Positions 50,240 through 60,052 of a stretch of 64,000 nucleotides of DNA are shown here, one piece after another (position 1 is the first letter of the stretch; every line of letters begins with the position of its first letter). This stretch comes from a virus. Below the pieces are notes generated by a model that was given only the letters and a program-made list of their open reading frames with translations, searched no databases and was not told the origin of the DNA. The position numbers and the translations under genes were made by a program. The DNA lies in the IMG/VR virus record IMGVR_UViG_3300005617_000117, positions 1 to 64,000 of that record, one strand, 5' to 3'.

Positions 50240-53200
50240 AATCATTTACACACTTACATCTACATTCTAGAGCGTCTTTCTTGGACGCATCTTGCTCACC
50301 AGAAGCCATTGCCAAGGCGGCAAAAGACGCCGGGATGGCTTCTATTGCTATTACTGACCACAATAACCTATTCAATGCAATTCCTTTTTACAAGGCTTGT
50401 CAGAAGCAAGGAATAAAGCCTATTCTTGGTATTGAATTAAACGTCGTTGAAGATTGTGCCGAGAGTATCCAGCTAAAGACCAAAGATGTATATCATGTAG
50501 TTTTGCTGGCAGAAAATAACGTTGGCTGGAATAATATCATTAAGATGGTAAATCTTGCTAACGACGAGAAGCATTTTTATTATTCACCACGCATTGATTT
50601 TAAGATTCTAGAAAGTCATAAAGACGGCGTTATTCTACTGACATCTTGTCATAGTGGTATTCTGGCAAAAAATATCGTCTTTAATGACGATGGAGAAGTA
50701 AGCAATACATTCAAGGCAGAAGCAATCACAAGAAAGCTTCTTAGTATTTTTGACAGAGATCACTTCTATATTGAAGTACAAGACCTCAAGGAATCAAAAT
50801 ATCTAAAGATTAACGAGGCACTTCGTAAAGTTGGTATGAAATACGGTATTAAAACCGTCGCCACGAATGATGTTCATTACGTTGAATCTAAAGATGCCGA
50901 AGCCCATAAAGCCCTGCGTAAGATGGCAGAGTTTCAGTACAATAGAATGAGCGGCAGTTCTTTTGAGACGGACGAATATTATCTCAAAACGCGAACGGAA
51001 ATGGATGGCCTTACGTTCTCAGAAGAAGAGAAAGACTTAACCAATGATATTGCCAATAGATGCAATGTCACAATTAACTTTGCCGAAAAAAGGCTACCAT
51101 CTTACGGCTTCTTACCAGAAGGTAAGACTGCCATGCAAACTTTACGAGAGACAGTTAAAACAGCTACACACGATTGGGCTCCAGATTATCAGGCAAGGCT
51201 CGAAAGAGAGCTTAAGGACATTGAGACGCTCGGCTTTGCCGATTATTTCTTAATTGTTGCCGACGTAGTGAATTGGGCGAAAACTCAAAATATGCTTGTT
51301 GGTCCTGGACGTGGCTCGGCTGGCGGCAGTCTTGTAAGTTATGCACTAGGCGTTACGAATATTAATCCTATGAAATATGGGCTCATTTGGGAGCGATTCC
51401 TTAACGTTGGTCGCAAGAGTCTACCAGATATTGATACAGACTTCCCTCGTTCTCAGCGGGCCGCAGTGATCGATTATATTAAAGCTAGATTCGGTCACGA
51501 AAAGGTAACACAGTTGGCAACCTTCAATAAATTGGCTGCCCGTGCCGTACTTAAAGAAGTCTTTAAGATTTATGGTATGCCGTTCGATGAGGCCAACATT
51601 ATTACATCGCTTTTGCCTCTTAAAAATGACGAGCACTCACAGATTACGCTCGATGAAGCGATTACAATGGTGCCAGAATTAAAAGCATATGAGGACAAGT
51701 ACAAGGCTTGGTTTTCCGTTGCAAGGGCTCTAGAGGGCTGCTACAAGTCCCTTGGCACGCACGCCGCCGCCGTCGTAATCTCCAACAAGAACTTCTCTGA
51801 GGGCGAATATCCGCTATGCCGCTCCTCGGACGATAAGTCATTAATTTTCGCCTGGGACATGCAGGCCGTAGATGATCTTGGTCTACTTAAGTTGGACGTA
51901 CTAGGCTTATCCACCCTTGATATTATTCAGGATACTTTGGATATTGCAAACAAACGTCACAATCTAAATATAACTCTTGATACCATTCCCCTCGATGATG
52001 AAAAGACGTTTACTCTCTTGGCCGAAGGCAAGACGGTTGGAGTATTCCAGCTAGAAAAGCAACTAGGTAGAACTTGGAGCAAGCAACTTGCACCAAAATC
52101 AATCGAAGAGATTTCGGACTTAGTTTCGCTCATTCGCCCTGGGCCGATGGAATCAAAGATGCATGAAATGTATAGGGACGTAAAGGCTGGCGAACGAATG
52201 CCAGATTACGTGCATCATTCCCTAAAACCAATTTTGGACCCGACTTACGGTGCTCTACTTTATCAGGAACAGGTAATTGAGATTTGTAAAGTCTTAGCCG
52301 GTATGTCTCTGATCGACGCCGACTTAGTAAGAAAGGCGATGGGTAAAAAGAAGCCCGAAGAAATGCGTAAGTGGCAGAAGACGTTCGTAGATGGCTGTGT
52401 AAAGAATAGCATTCCAGAGGATGCCGCCGAACAGATTTGGTCTTATATCGACAAATTCTCTGGATACGGCTTTAACAAGTCGCACGGAATCGGCTATGCC
52501 CTACTGGCTTATTACACGGCTTATTTAAAGGCCAACTACACGGTTGAATTTGTTTGTGCCAACCTTAAGAATAGCGAAGGGGCCCAAGACACTCTTGAAG
52601 ACATTAATCAATTCGTTCACGACAGCAAGCTCTTTAACATTGAGATAACGCCGCCTCGTATCGAGCAGGGCAATTCGGATTTCGAGATTACTAGTGATAA
52701 TAAGATTGCCTTTGGTCTATCCTTCTTAAAGGGGGCTGGCGAAAAAGGCATTGATAATGCCCGTCGAGCTTATGCAGCTATGCCTAAATCCGACATTCAC
52801 AATTTCATATTTCAGGCTTACGAGACAAGCGTGAATCGCAGAGTCATGGAATCTCTTATTTATAGCGGGGCTCTTGATTCGTTTGGCATGTCTAGAAGTC
52901 AAGCCTACGCTCACTTCAATCTATATGAATCCCTAACCCCCGCTGAAAGAAAGATTATTACAGACCATCCAGAATATGCGTGGGTCAATGTTGTGAAGGC
53001 CCTGGCGGATGATGTGCGTTCAGTTGCCATGAAAGAACAGTGGCAAGTTAAAATTCCCAACGTTAGACGCCGAGCGACATTACGCGAACTACTAAAAGAG
53101 TATGATGCGAGCGACACATTCGACGGCTTCGTATCTAAGATTGGTTGGGAAAAGACGTATCTTGGTATTGCTCTCAGCGGAGACGAAACAAGTTTATTTG

Positions 53201-53490
53201 TGTCCAAGAATAAATGCAGCGATATCATAAACTTTGGTGGAGAGGATATGCCCATCGAAGTTATTGTGAGAATTGAGAATATTAAAAAGGTATTAACAAA
53301 GACAAAGCAAGAAGAAATGGCGTTCTTAACAGTTACAGATAATACAGCTAAATTAGATAACTTTGTTGTGTTCCCGCGAGCCTGGAACTATATTAAGAAT
53401 GCCATATTAATTGGTAATATTGCTAGAATTAAAGGCAAAATAGATAAGCGGGGATCTGTTCTAGTGGATAGGTTGGAGCGTGTAAGATGA
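50236..53490 (+). CDS. dnaE: DNA polymerase III alpha-type (C-family) polymerase
   Basis: 1084 residues, somewhat shorter than E. coli DnaE (1160). The N-terminal PHP domain keeps its metal-binding residues (His8 and His10 in HLHLHS; Asp41/His42 in ITDHNN; Glu67 in GIELN; then SCHSG and TNDVHYV), so it may have its own 3'-5' exonuclease activity, unlike E. coli. The catalytic core has GPGRGSAGGSLVSYALG (near 356-372) and PDIDTDF (near 397-403). Helix-hairpin-helix and OB-like parts follow. It copies the phage genome together with the neighbouring helicase and primase. Confidence 0.93.
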   Translation: MKSFTHLHLHSRASFLDASCSPEAIAKAAKDAGMASIAITDHNNLFNAIPFYKACQKQGIKPILGIELNVVEDCAESIQLKTKDVYHVVLLAENNVGWNNIIKMVNLANDEKHFYYSPRIDFKILESHKDGVILLTSCHSGILAKNIVFNDDGEVSNTFKAEAITRKLLSIFDRDHFYIEVQDLKESKYLKINEALRKVGMKYGIKTVATNDVHYVESKDAEAHKALRKMAEFQYNRMSGSSFETDEYYLKTRTEMDGLTFSEEEKDLTNDIANRCNVTINFAEKRLPSYGFLPEGKTAMQTLRETVKTATHDWAPDYQARLERELKDIETLGFADYFLIVADVVNWAKTQNMLVGPGRGSAGGSLVSYALGVTNINPMKYGLIWERFLNVGRKSLPDIDTDFPRSQRAAVIDYIKARFGHEKVTQLATFNKLAARAVLKEVFKIYGMPFDEANIITSLLPLKNDEHSQITLDEAITMVPELKAYEDKYKAWFSVARALEGCYKSLGTHAAAVVISNKNFSEGEYPLCRSSDDKSLIFAWDMQAVDDLGLLKLDVLGLSTLDIIQDTLDIANKRHNLNITLDTIPLDDEKTFTLLAEGKTVGVFQLEKQLGRTWSKQLAPKSIEEISDLVSLIRPGPMESKMHEMYRDVKAGERMPDYVHHSLKPILDPTYGALLYQEQVIEICKVLAGMSLIDADLVRKAMGKKKPEEMRKWQKTFVDGCVKNSIPEDAAEQIWSYIDKFSGYGFNKSHGIGYALLAYYTAYLKANYTVEFVCANLKNSEGAQDTLEDINQFVHDSKLFNIEITPPRIEQGNSDFEITSDNKIAFGLSFLKGAGEKGIDNARRAYAAMPKSDIHNFIFQAYETSVNRRVMESLIYSGALDSFGMSRSQAYAHFNLYESLTPAERKIITDHPEYAWVNVVKALADDVRSVAMKEQWQVKIPNVRRRATLRELLKEYDASDTFDGFVSKIGWEKTYLGIALSGDETSLFVSKNKCSDIINFGGEDMPIEVIVRIENIKKVLTKTKQEEMAFLTVTDNTAKLDNFVVFPRAWNYIKNAILIGNIARIKGKIDKRGSVLVDRLERVR

Positions 53491-53726
53491 CACAATACGA
53501 ATATAAAATTGTCGAACTCGAATTACCAGAGGATCTAAGTGCTGCTGTTGCACACGCCTTCCTGGGCAATCCGTTAAATCCACAACAGCGTCAGAGTTTG
53601 AATACGTTTGTAGAAAAGAAATTAAACGAATTAGGTAAAAATGGCTGGCTACTGCATAATAGTGGATTAGCTACTATACCAACTTTACTGGTTTACAAAA
53701 CCAAAGGAGCAAGAAATGTCAGATAA
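53487..53726 (+). CDS. DUF4177-like small protein
   Basis: 79 residues. The pattern YEYKIVELELPED followed by VEKKLNELGKNGWLLH is typical of DUF4177-type small alpha/beta proteins of unknown role. Start ATG 53487 overlaps the polymerase stop (ATGA), and the end overlaps the SSB gene by 11 bases. Confidence 0.55.
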   Translation: MTQYEYKIVELELPEDLSAAVAHAFLGNPLNPQQRQSLNTFVEKKLNELGKNGWLLHNSGLATIPTLLVYKTKGARNVR

Positions 53727-54129
53727 GATTGTACAAACCCTAACAGGTCGTATTTTTAAGGAGCCAACTACTACAGAGAAGGCTATTCGTGTAGAAGTTG
53801 TTTCTAATCTATATGACCGTCAGCAGGACGGCTCTGCCGGATCTCACCCACTTTACACGACCATTATCCTAACTGGTGGTCTTATGAAGCTATGGGCCGG
53901 TCGCATGGGAGAACTCGTCAAGGGTGCTCGCGTAAGCGTCACGGGCGATTGGAACTTCTCACTCTTCCAGAAGCGAGACAATACGCCGGGATTCTCGGGC
54001 TCACTTTTCCCGCTTATCTTTGAAGTCAATCCTCCACGTTCACAGTCAACGGGAACCACGGAAGCGGCCCCCGCTGCTGCTGCCGCTGCTACGACTCAGG
54101 GTCCGAAGGAAGATGACCTACCTTTCTAA
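53716..54129 (+). CDS. ssb: Single-stranded DNA-binding protein
   Basis: 137 residues. An OB-fold-like N-terminus (QTLTGRIFKEP, then VEVVSNLYD and ARVSVTGDWNFSLF) is followed by an Ala/Thr-rich linker and the acidic tail KEDDLPF, the classic SSB tip (DDIPF in E. coli) that recruits partner proteins. It protects single-stranded DNA at the fork. It overlaps the next gene by 17 bases. Confidence 0.82.
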   Translation: MSDKIVQTLTGRIFKEPTTTEKAIRVEVVSNLYDRQQDGSAGSHPLYTTIILTGGLMKLWAGRMGELVKGARVSVTGDWNFSLFQKRDNTPGFSGSLFPLIFEVNPPRSQSTGTTEAAPAAAAAATTQGPKEDDLPF

Positions 54130-54529
54130 TCTGATTCAGAACATAGCCAAAGATATTTGCCGCTGTAATCACTGTTCCGGTCTATTTGACGACCTCTGCC
54201 AAATAGGTGCATTGACAGCAGATAAACTAGCACATAAATCTAGTCCGTATATTGCGATATCGGTTCGGCGTGCCATGTTAAAAGCGGTCCCTCAGAGACA
54301 GCCGGAGTCTCTTGGGGACCGTGATTATGCAGATACTCGCGGGATAGATTTAAGTCCCGAATTTTACATTAATGATTTAATAGCATCTGACCAAGAACGA
54401 AGTATTTTCATACAGCATTATTTATACAATGTTTCCGTCGATAAGATCGCGGAAGCCACCAAAATGTCTGTCAGTGCTATCTATAGAATACTATCTCGTT
54501 TAAGGAAGGATCTTGTTAATGCCATCTAA
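54113..54529 (+). CDS. Second sigma-like protein (region 2 and region 4 helices)
   Basis: 138 residues from ATG 54113, chosen because upstream starts lie inside SSB. The N-terminal half (LFDDLCQIGALTADKLAHKS, then ISVRRAMLKAVPQRQP) is like a reduced region 2. The C-terminal FIQHYLYNVSVDKIAEATKM then SVSAIYRILSRLRKDL is an HTH of region 4 type. Two Cys residues at the start (CRCNHC) may bind a metal. Together with the gene at 1731 the phage would have two sigma-like regulators. Function is inferred. Confidence 0.55.
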   Translation: MTYLSNLIQNIAKDICRCNHCSGLFDDLCQIGALTADKLAHKSSPYIAISVRRAMLKAVPQRQPESLGDRDYADTRGIDLSPEFYINDLIASDQERSIFIQHYLYNVSVDKIAEATKMSVSAIYRILSRLRKDLVNAI

Positions 54530-56324
54530 GACTAGAATTCTATTCGTCGGTGAAGCCTCCTGTCTATCTACCGGATTCTCGACATACTATAGAGAATTAC
54601 TACCTCGTCTGGTCGCTACAGGAAAATACGAGATTGCAGAGTTGGGCAGTTATATTCGTCCCGACGATCCATTAGCAATTAACTTCGTTGCTGGTCGTTG
54701 GAAATTCTATGGCGTCATGCCCACTAACGATCAAGAAAATCACATCTACAGTCAGCCCTCTAGCAATCCCCGCGACAAAGGACAGAACATTAATCAGTTC
54801 GGGGCATGGAAATTTGACGCAGCCGTAGCGGATTTCAAGCCAGATATCGTTATCGATATTCGTGACAATTGGATGCTTACGTGGCAATTACGTTCTCCAT
54901 TTAGAAAATGGATGAAATTGGTTTGGATGCCTACGGTTGACGCCGAACCACAGCACGAAGATTGGATTGCTGACTACGAACAGGCCGATATCATTCTTTC
55001 ATACTCAGATTATGGCATTAACACGTTGATGCGTCAGAGCCAGAAAATGAAAGTATTTCCCCGTCCAATGCGGCCGGGTGTAGATATTGAAGGCTTCAAG
55101 CCAGAGGATCGAGAGATTATTCGAGCCAAGTATGGCATTAAGTCGGACATTCCTGTGATTGGCACAGTGATGCGAAATCAGTCTCGAAAGCTATATCCCG
55201 ATCTACTAGACGCATTTTCACGTATGAAGAAGAAGTACGCGGGAGAATCGGTAGTAGATAAATCAGTTCTTCTCTTGCATTCTTGCTGGCCAGACAATGC
55301 CTTTAGTTACGATTACCCTCGCCATATCATGAGACTCCAGGGATATCCTTGGATGCAAAATCATTTCAAGGGCATTAAAAACTCTATCCTACAGACATTC
55401 ATGTGCCATGACGATGCGTGTAGAAAGAATCATATTGGTTATGCAATGGCAATTCACGGCCGACCAATTCAGCAAAATGTTGTGCCGATGCCATGTCCGC
55501 ACTGCGGCAAGAATAGTGCCACTTGCCCAACCACGGGCAAAGGTTTTAACCGCGAAGCCCTTTCAGAAGTTTATAACTTAATGGATCTGTATGTGCAGTG
55601 TTCGATTTGCGAGGGTGACGGAATGCCAATTCAAGAAGCTAAGGCTTGTGGCGTTCCGACTCTTGTAATGGATTACACGGCAATGCGTGAAAAGGGACGA
55701 TTCCCGCAAGAATATATGCATTTCGCAAAGCACAAAATTACGCCCGAAACTTATGGGGTTCATAAGGGCGGCGAAGTTATTAAGGTCCAGCGTTATTATT
55801 ACGAACCAGAAACTTCTTGCATGAGGGCTTTACCCGACATTGATGATATGGCTACAAAGATGCGAGACATTTTGACGGATAAAGAAAGACACGCCAAGAT
55901 GAAATTAGAAGCCCGTCAGTGCGTTGAAGAAGTATATGACTGGAATAAGCTATCGAAGCAATGGGAGTTCTTACTTGATAGTATCAAGCCCAAGGATCGT
56001 ACGAATACTTGGGATAGTCCAATCGTTGTCCATGAGAAAGTAAAGCCGCCAACACCGCCCGACAATTTAAGTGACGAAGCATATGTAGAATGGCTATATC
56101 TCAACATCATGAAATATTCAGCAGTTGATACGGTCGGTGCTCAAATGTGGATGCATCACCTTAAGAGTGGCGTCACTCGTCAGCAACTTCTAGATCAGTT
56201 CGTTAAGCTTTCGTCTGACCAAGAAGGCGAAGATAATTCGCGTCAGAAGATTAGAGAACAAATTGCAATTGCCAAGGGCGAGACAGTAAAAACCTCCGAC
56301 AAGCCAGCGATGGAGTTCGTATAA
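54519..56324 (+). CDS. Large glycosyltransferase (GT4-like) with a zinc-binding insertion
   Basis: 601 residues from ATG 54519 (AAGGAAGGA 8 bases upstream; TTG 54513 also possible). The N-terminus is ILFVGEASCLSTGFSTYYRE, typical of GT-B enzymes, and the donor-site part is CEGDGMPIQEAKACGVPTLV near residue 365. Between them (about 300-345) lies an insertion with MCHDDACRKNH and PCPHCGKNSATC, which looks like a zinc site not usual in GT4. A helical 100-residue tail follows. First of the glycosyltransferase island. Confidence 0.7.
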   Translation: MPSKTRILFVGEASCLSTGFSTYYRELLPRLVATGKYEIAELGSYIRPDDPLAINFVAGRWKFYGVMPTNDQENHIYSQPSSNPRDKGQNINQFGAWKFDAAVADFKPDIVIDIRDNWMLTWQLRSPFRKWMKLVWMPTVDAEPQHEDWIADYEQADIILSYSDYGINTLMRQSQKMKVFPRPMRPGVDIEGFKPEDREIIRAKYGIKSDIPVIGTVMRNQSRKLYPDLLDAFSRMKKKYAGESVVDKSVLLLHSCWPDNAFSYDYPRHIMRLQGYPWMQNHFKGIKNSILQTFMCHDDACRKNHIGYAMAIHGRPIQQNVVPMPCPHCGKNSATCPTTGKGFNREALSEVYNLMDLYVQCSICEGDGMPIQEAKACGVPTLVMDYTAMREKGRFPQEYMHFAKHKITPETYGVHKGGEVIKVQRYYYEPETSCMRALPDIDDMATKMRDILTDKERHAKMKLEARQCVEEVYDWNKLSKQWEFLLDSIKPKDRTNTWDSPIVVHEKVKPPTPPDNLSDEAYVEWLYLNIMKYSAVDTVGAQMWMHHLKSGVTRQQLLDQFVKLSSDQEGEDNSRQKIREQIAIAKGETVKTSDKPAMEFV

Positions 56325-57580
56325 TGAAGATTTGCTTTACTGGTCCTCTATTAGACTTTTCTGGCTTTGCCACGGCCTCACGAAACTTTTTGCAAGCCAT
56401 TGTATTGGCCTCAAAAGAAGCAAACGCAGAAGTTGTTGCTCGTGCTCTACGCTACGATATGCCAGACCCAGGAGCAGAATATAAACCAGATGCTTGGCTG
56501 CTAGACGCTTTAAAGGGGTCGTTGCAAGATGTAGACTTTTTAATTCAGGCGACTACATGTAATATTGAGGCGGTCCCGAAGCCTGGGATTCTAAATGCCC
56601 TTTATACTTTCTTTGAACTTGATAGAATTCCTCCAGCCTGGGCGGCAAAAGCAAACGAATTTGATCTTTTGATTGTGCCATGCCAATATAATGCCCACAT
56701 GCTTATGCGATGTGGCGTTACAAAACCAATTTTTATTATTCAACCGCCCACTGACATTAGTAGATATGACACATTCTTAAAGCCGGTAGCAGATCCTATG
56801 TTGCCCGATTTGGCCAACAAAACAGTCTTCTATAATATTTGTCAACTTTCTGGCAAGAAAGGTATTGACGCTCTTCTAAGAGCATACTACGCGGCGTTTG
56901 CAGATATGCCCGACGATGTTGTGCTAATCCTTAAAACATATATTAATATGGGCAATCGCCATAATGATTTAAATATGGTGAAGGATTTTATCAAACGAGT
57001 AAAGACCGCATGTCGCATTCCTTTAGAAAAATTACCGCCAGTGCTTCCAATAACGCAAATCATGAGCGACGATCAAATTCGCGGCATACATGCGAAATGT
57101 CACGCCTACGTAAATTCTTCACGAGCAGAAGGCTTTTGTCTACCGGCGTTTGACGCACTAGGCTTCGGCAAAACGCTGATTACTAATGCGTTCGGTGGAA
57201 TGGCAGAATACGCTAATGACAAGACGGCCCTAGTTTATGGCGGCTGTATATCAAACGTCTACGACGTTCCGCACGGCGACCAATTCTTGTATACTGGTCT
57301 AGCACGATGGTTTGAACCTTCCACCGCCCATATGTCCGATTTGATGAGATCATTTCATATGCTCCGTAAAGGTGCAGAAGCCAACCAACTGAATGACGAA
57401 AATAAAACTGCTTGGAATGGTATCTTAGAGAGGCAACGTAATGGTGTCGAACTAACACAGAAGTATTGTTTGCGGAAGAACGGGCCCGCTATTTTAGGAC
57501 TTCTATTACAAGGCTATGCTTCTTGGAAACAGTTTGGTAAATTAGTAATGCCGAAGCAGGAGAATCAGCCCAATGAATAA
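56324..57580 (+). CDS. Glycosyltransferase, GT-B fold (GT4-like)
   Basis: 418 residues. ICFTGPLLDFSGFATASRNF at the start and SSRAEGFCLPAFDALGFGKT near residue 265 mark a GT4-type enzyme (E-x7-E pattern with the nucleotide-sugar site). Overlaps the previous stop by one base (TAATG) and the next start by 8 bases, so the three enzymes form one cassette. Acceptor unknown. Confidence 0.75.
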   Translation: MKICFTGPLLDFSGFATASRNFLQAIVLASKEANAEVVARALRYDMPDPGAEYKPDAWLLDALKGSLQDVDFLIQATTCNIEAVPKPGILNALYTFFELDRIPPAWAAKANEFDLLIVPCQYNAHMLMRCGVTKPIFIIQPPTDISRYDTFLKPVADPMLPDLANKTVFYNICQLSGKKGIDALLRAYYAAFADMPDDVVLILKTYINMGNRHNDLNMVKDFIKRVKTACRIPLEKLPPVLPITQIMSDDQIRGIHAKCHAYVNSSRAEGFCLPAFDALGFGKTLITNAFGGMAEYANDKTALVYGGCISNVYDVPHGDQFLYTGLARWFEPSTAHMSDLMRSFHMLRKGAEANQLNDENKTAWNGILERQRNGVELTQKYCLRKNGPAILGLLLQGYASWKQFGKLVMPKQENQPNE

Positions 57581-58607
57581 TATTATGTATGTGGCACAGA
57601 TGTCAAGCATAACGCAACGTATCAATAATCCTATAAAGCTAGTACAGTGCATTCAGATGCATAACGAGGCGGAATTCGCCCCAATCGTTCTAAAATCCAT
57701 CTACGACGAGGTTGACCAGATTATTGTTATTGAGGGGGCGGTTGCCAATCGTCCCAACTCTACGCCAGATGGGCACTCCATAGATAATACCTGGGAGATC
57801 ATCCAAGATTTTAAAGTCAATCATGATCCTAAAAAGAAAATTCTGGCCGTCAGGATAAAGAAGCCCTGGAAGAATCTAGAAGAACTAAAGCAGACATTTA
57901 TCGAACTTACTGTAGATGGCGACTGGCTAATAATTAACGACGCCGATGAAATTTATCGCCCCGAAGATATCCGCCGGGTACGGCAGGCAATTGAGCTACA
58001 TCCGCACGCTTGCGAGATTGTTCCCACCTTTCTCCACTTTTACAGGGACTTTAAGCACGTATATGCTCCGGCCCCCGAATGGCAACCGCAGCATCAGAGA
58101 ATTTTTAAGCGAATCAATGGGATGAAATATAACAGTCACCCAATTGTTACACTGCCCGATGGACATTGCAGCTACTTCTCATCACATATGCAGCATCGTC
58201 GCTATCTGATCGATAAGTTCTTTATCTTCCATTATGGCTATGCTCGATCCAATATGGATAAGATCATGACCGAGAAACAGGAATACTACAAGAAGGAGCT
58301 AGCTAATCACGCCAGGGCCGATGTCAAGTTTGACGCAAAGGTAAAAGAATGGGTCGGTCGTCTTGAGCCAGATGCCAACATTCTATCGTTCCCACTAGAC
58401 CAGCATCCGGCTGTCGTACGGGAACACCCTATGTTCCACTTTGAGGATGCAGTTTTTGCCAAGAAGCAATTCAAGCCCTGGACAGAAGATCGTCTATATT
58501 CACAGGTTTTGAACAATCAACCTTATGGCAATATTTGGCTATGCATGAATGGCATGGCCGCTCCAGCAATGTCACTTTTCCATAATCAGATTAGTTTATT
58601 ATCTTAG
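57573..58607 (+). CDS. Glycosyltransferase, GT-A fold (GT2-like)
   Basis: 344 residues. IKLVQCIQMHNEAEFAPIVL then GDWLIINDADEIYRPEDI; DADE serves as the metal-binding DxD near residue 125. His-rich middle region (HMQHRRYLIDKFFIFHYGYA). Shine-Dalgarno AGGAG 10 bases upstream. It ends in TAG, but the following bases (CGGG) do not match the TAGTGT motif, although a variant motif sits just inside its 3' end (58591). Confidence 0.7.
   Translation: MNNIMYVAQMSSITQRINNPIKLVQCIQMHNEAEFAPIVLKSIYDEVDQIIVIEGAVANRPNSTPDGHSIDNTWEIIQDFKVNHDPKKKILAVRIKKPWKNLEELKQTFIELTVDGDWLIINDADEIYRPEDIRRVRQAIELHPHACEIVPTFLHFYRDFKHVYAPAPEWQPQHQRIFKRINGMKYNSHPIVTLPDGHCSYFSSHMQHRRYLIDKFFIFHYGYARSNMDKIMTEKQEYYKKELANHARADVKFDAKVKEWVGRLEPDANILSFPLDQHPAVVREHPMFHFEDAVFAKKQFKPWTEDRLYSQVLNNQPYGNIWLCMNGMAAPAMSLFHNQISLLS
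58591..58600 (+). promoter_or_regulatory. Variant motif TTAGTTTATT in the end of a glycosyltransferase gene
   Basis: Same 10-base variant as at 11863. It lies 36 bases before ATG 58636, inside coding sequence (Ile-Ser-Leu-Leu), so it may be chance. Confidence 0.2.
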
Positions 58608-58635
58608 CGGGATTTTAAACTAATGGAGAAGGAAG

Positions 58636-60024
58636 ATGTTTTGCACGAAGCTGGCACCAAAATTTACTGTAGAAATTGATACCGATCATGGTTGGATCAT
58701 CTTTGCAGATTCAGACAATGGATTCAAGTCTGTCTATAATATAGACAAAATTGCCAAGCAAGCCGAAGACGGCGTTTGGGTCCAGCCTCATTGCGGTCAC
58801 ACCGTTAGCAATGGAACAGGGCTATTACCAATTACGTACGCCCTAGGATTTGAAAACAGTCTTGCCAGATTAACAGGACCGGCCACCGCCCTCCAAGGAA
58901 GCGATTGGCACCAAGCACGTTCTAGTCATACAACTGGCGACGCAGATAGATTCTTTATTTCTGTTGGTGGCGAAAGATGTCAACGAGGCTTTCTAGATGG
59001 GCTTGCGTCACTTAAGTCCAGAGCGAAAGATCAAGAAAATAGACCAGTTGCGTGGTGGCCCTTTACATTTAAATATGATAACGGATATTACGGCGTTTTG
59101 AATAACGGCGTAGATATCTGGAAATACGACGGTATGATGTTAAATGGTATCGAAGATCCAGCTAATGGTTGGGATATCTTTGATGCCGCCCACCTCGAAT
59201 CAGCCTGTCTATTTTATGGGGCAGCCATCGGTGATCGCCAGTGCCTAGCAAACTTCTTTATGCTTGCCGCGTGGGTCTATTCAACTTTCCCTGGGGGCGG
59301 ACCAAAAGCTGGTAGTGTTCAAAAGGGCTGGCACGGAAGCAATCAGGAACGAGCCAGAGGATGGCGTTACTGGTTTGATGCCCGAGCAATTATGTTAGGT
59401 TTTGATACCGCTGATGCAGCCGTTATTGATATCTTCTTTGCAGGACAGGCTCCTAAGAAACACGCGACAGCGATCCTTAAGGACGCTCTAGATAATCCGC
59501 AGCCGCTTGGTGGCGATCACGCCGACGAACGAACGATGGTTGACTTTAAAGATGGAAGCGGCGAAATCAAAGGTTTCTATCCGTGGGCAAACGGTATCAT
59601 GGTCGGCGGTTGGGGATATATGCGTCGAACGGGCATTATTAACGATCCATTAAAAACTCAGATGGATACGTGGATGTCAGATCGTGCGGCAGAAGTTATT
59701 AAAAGAGCCGTTAGTAATCTTGGCACATCTTATGCGGCATCCAGTACAAGTACGTTTGTTCAGGCGGATGTAGATAAAGCCAACTCCTTAGAAAAGGATA
59801 AAGGGCACTTCTACGAACTCGTTGACTTTGGCGGTGGTGTCGGCGTTATTCGAGACAGACCAAGAAAGGCCGATTCTGAAGTTTTGGCCGGAGGTCTTTC
59901 CTTATTGTATAGCTATGGCAATCCAATTGTACAGACGTTATTAAACGTATGCGATAAAATTGGATCAGTCGATTATGATAAAAGAGCTAAATATCTGGAC
60001 ATCGCTTACGGGCAGATTTTCTAA
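58636..60024 (+). CDS. Orphan 462-residue protein, unknown
   Basis: 462 residues, with GGAGAAGGA before the ATG and a strong terminator after it. Rich in Trp, Gly and His (QPHCGHTVSNGTGLL; PVAWWPFTFKYDNGYYGVLN; GGGPKAGSVQKGWHGSNQER). The Trp/Gly-rich sequence with scattered acidic residues would suit a sugar-active enzyme with an (alpha/alpha)-barrel or similar fold, but I recognise no family and do not assign an activity. Its place inside the glycosyltransferase island suggests a link to glycan chemistry or to a virion-exposed glycan. Confidence 0.6.
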   Translation: MFCTKLAPKFTVEIDTDHGWIIFADSDNGFKSVYNIDKIAKQAEDGVWVQPHCGHTVSNGTGLLPITYALGFENSLARLTGPATALQGSDWHQARSSHTTGDADRFFISVGGERCQRGFLDGLASLKSRAKDQENRPVAWWPFTFKYDNGYYGVLNNGVDIWKYDGMMLNGIEDPANGWDIFDAAHLESACLFYGAAIGDRQCLANFFMLAAWVYSTFPGGGPKAGSVQKGWHGSNQERARGWRYWFDARAIMLGFDTADAAVIDIFFAGQAPKKHATAILKDALDNPQPLGGDHADERTMVDFKDGSGEIKGFYPWANGIMVGGWGYMRRTGIINDPLKTQMDTWMSDRAAEVIKRAVSNLGTSYAASSTSTFVQADVDKANSLEKDKGHFYELVDFGGGVGVIRDRPRKADSEVLAGGLSLLYSYGNPIVQTLLNVCDKIGSVDYDKRAKYLDIAYGQIF

Positions 60025-60052
60025 GTAATCTTTCGGGACTTTGACATAATAT

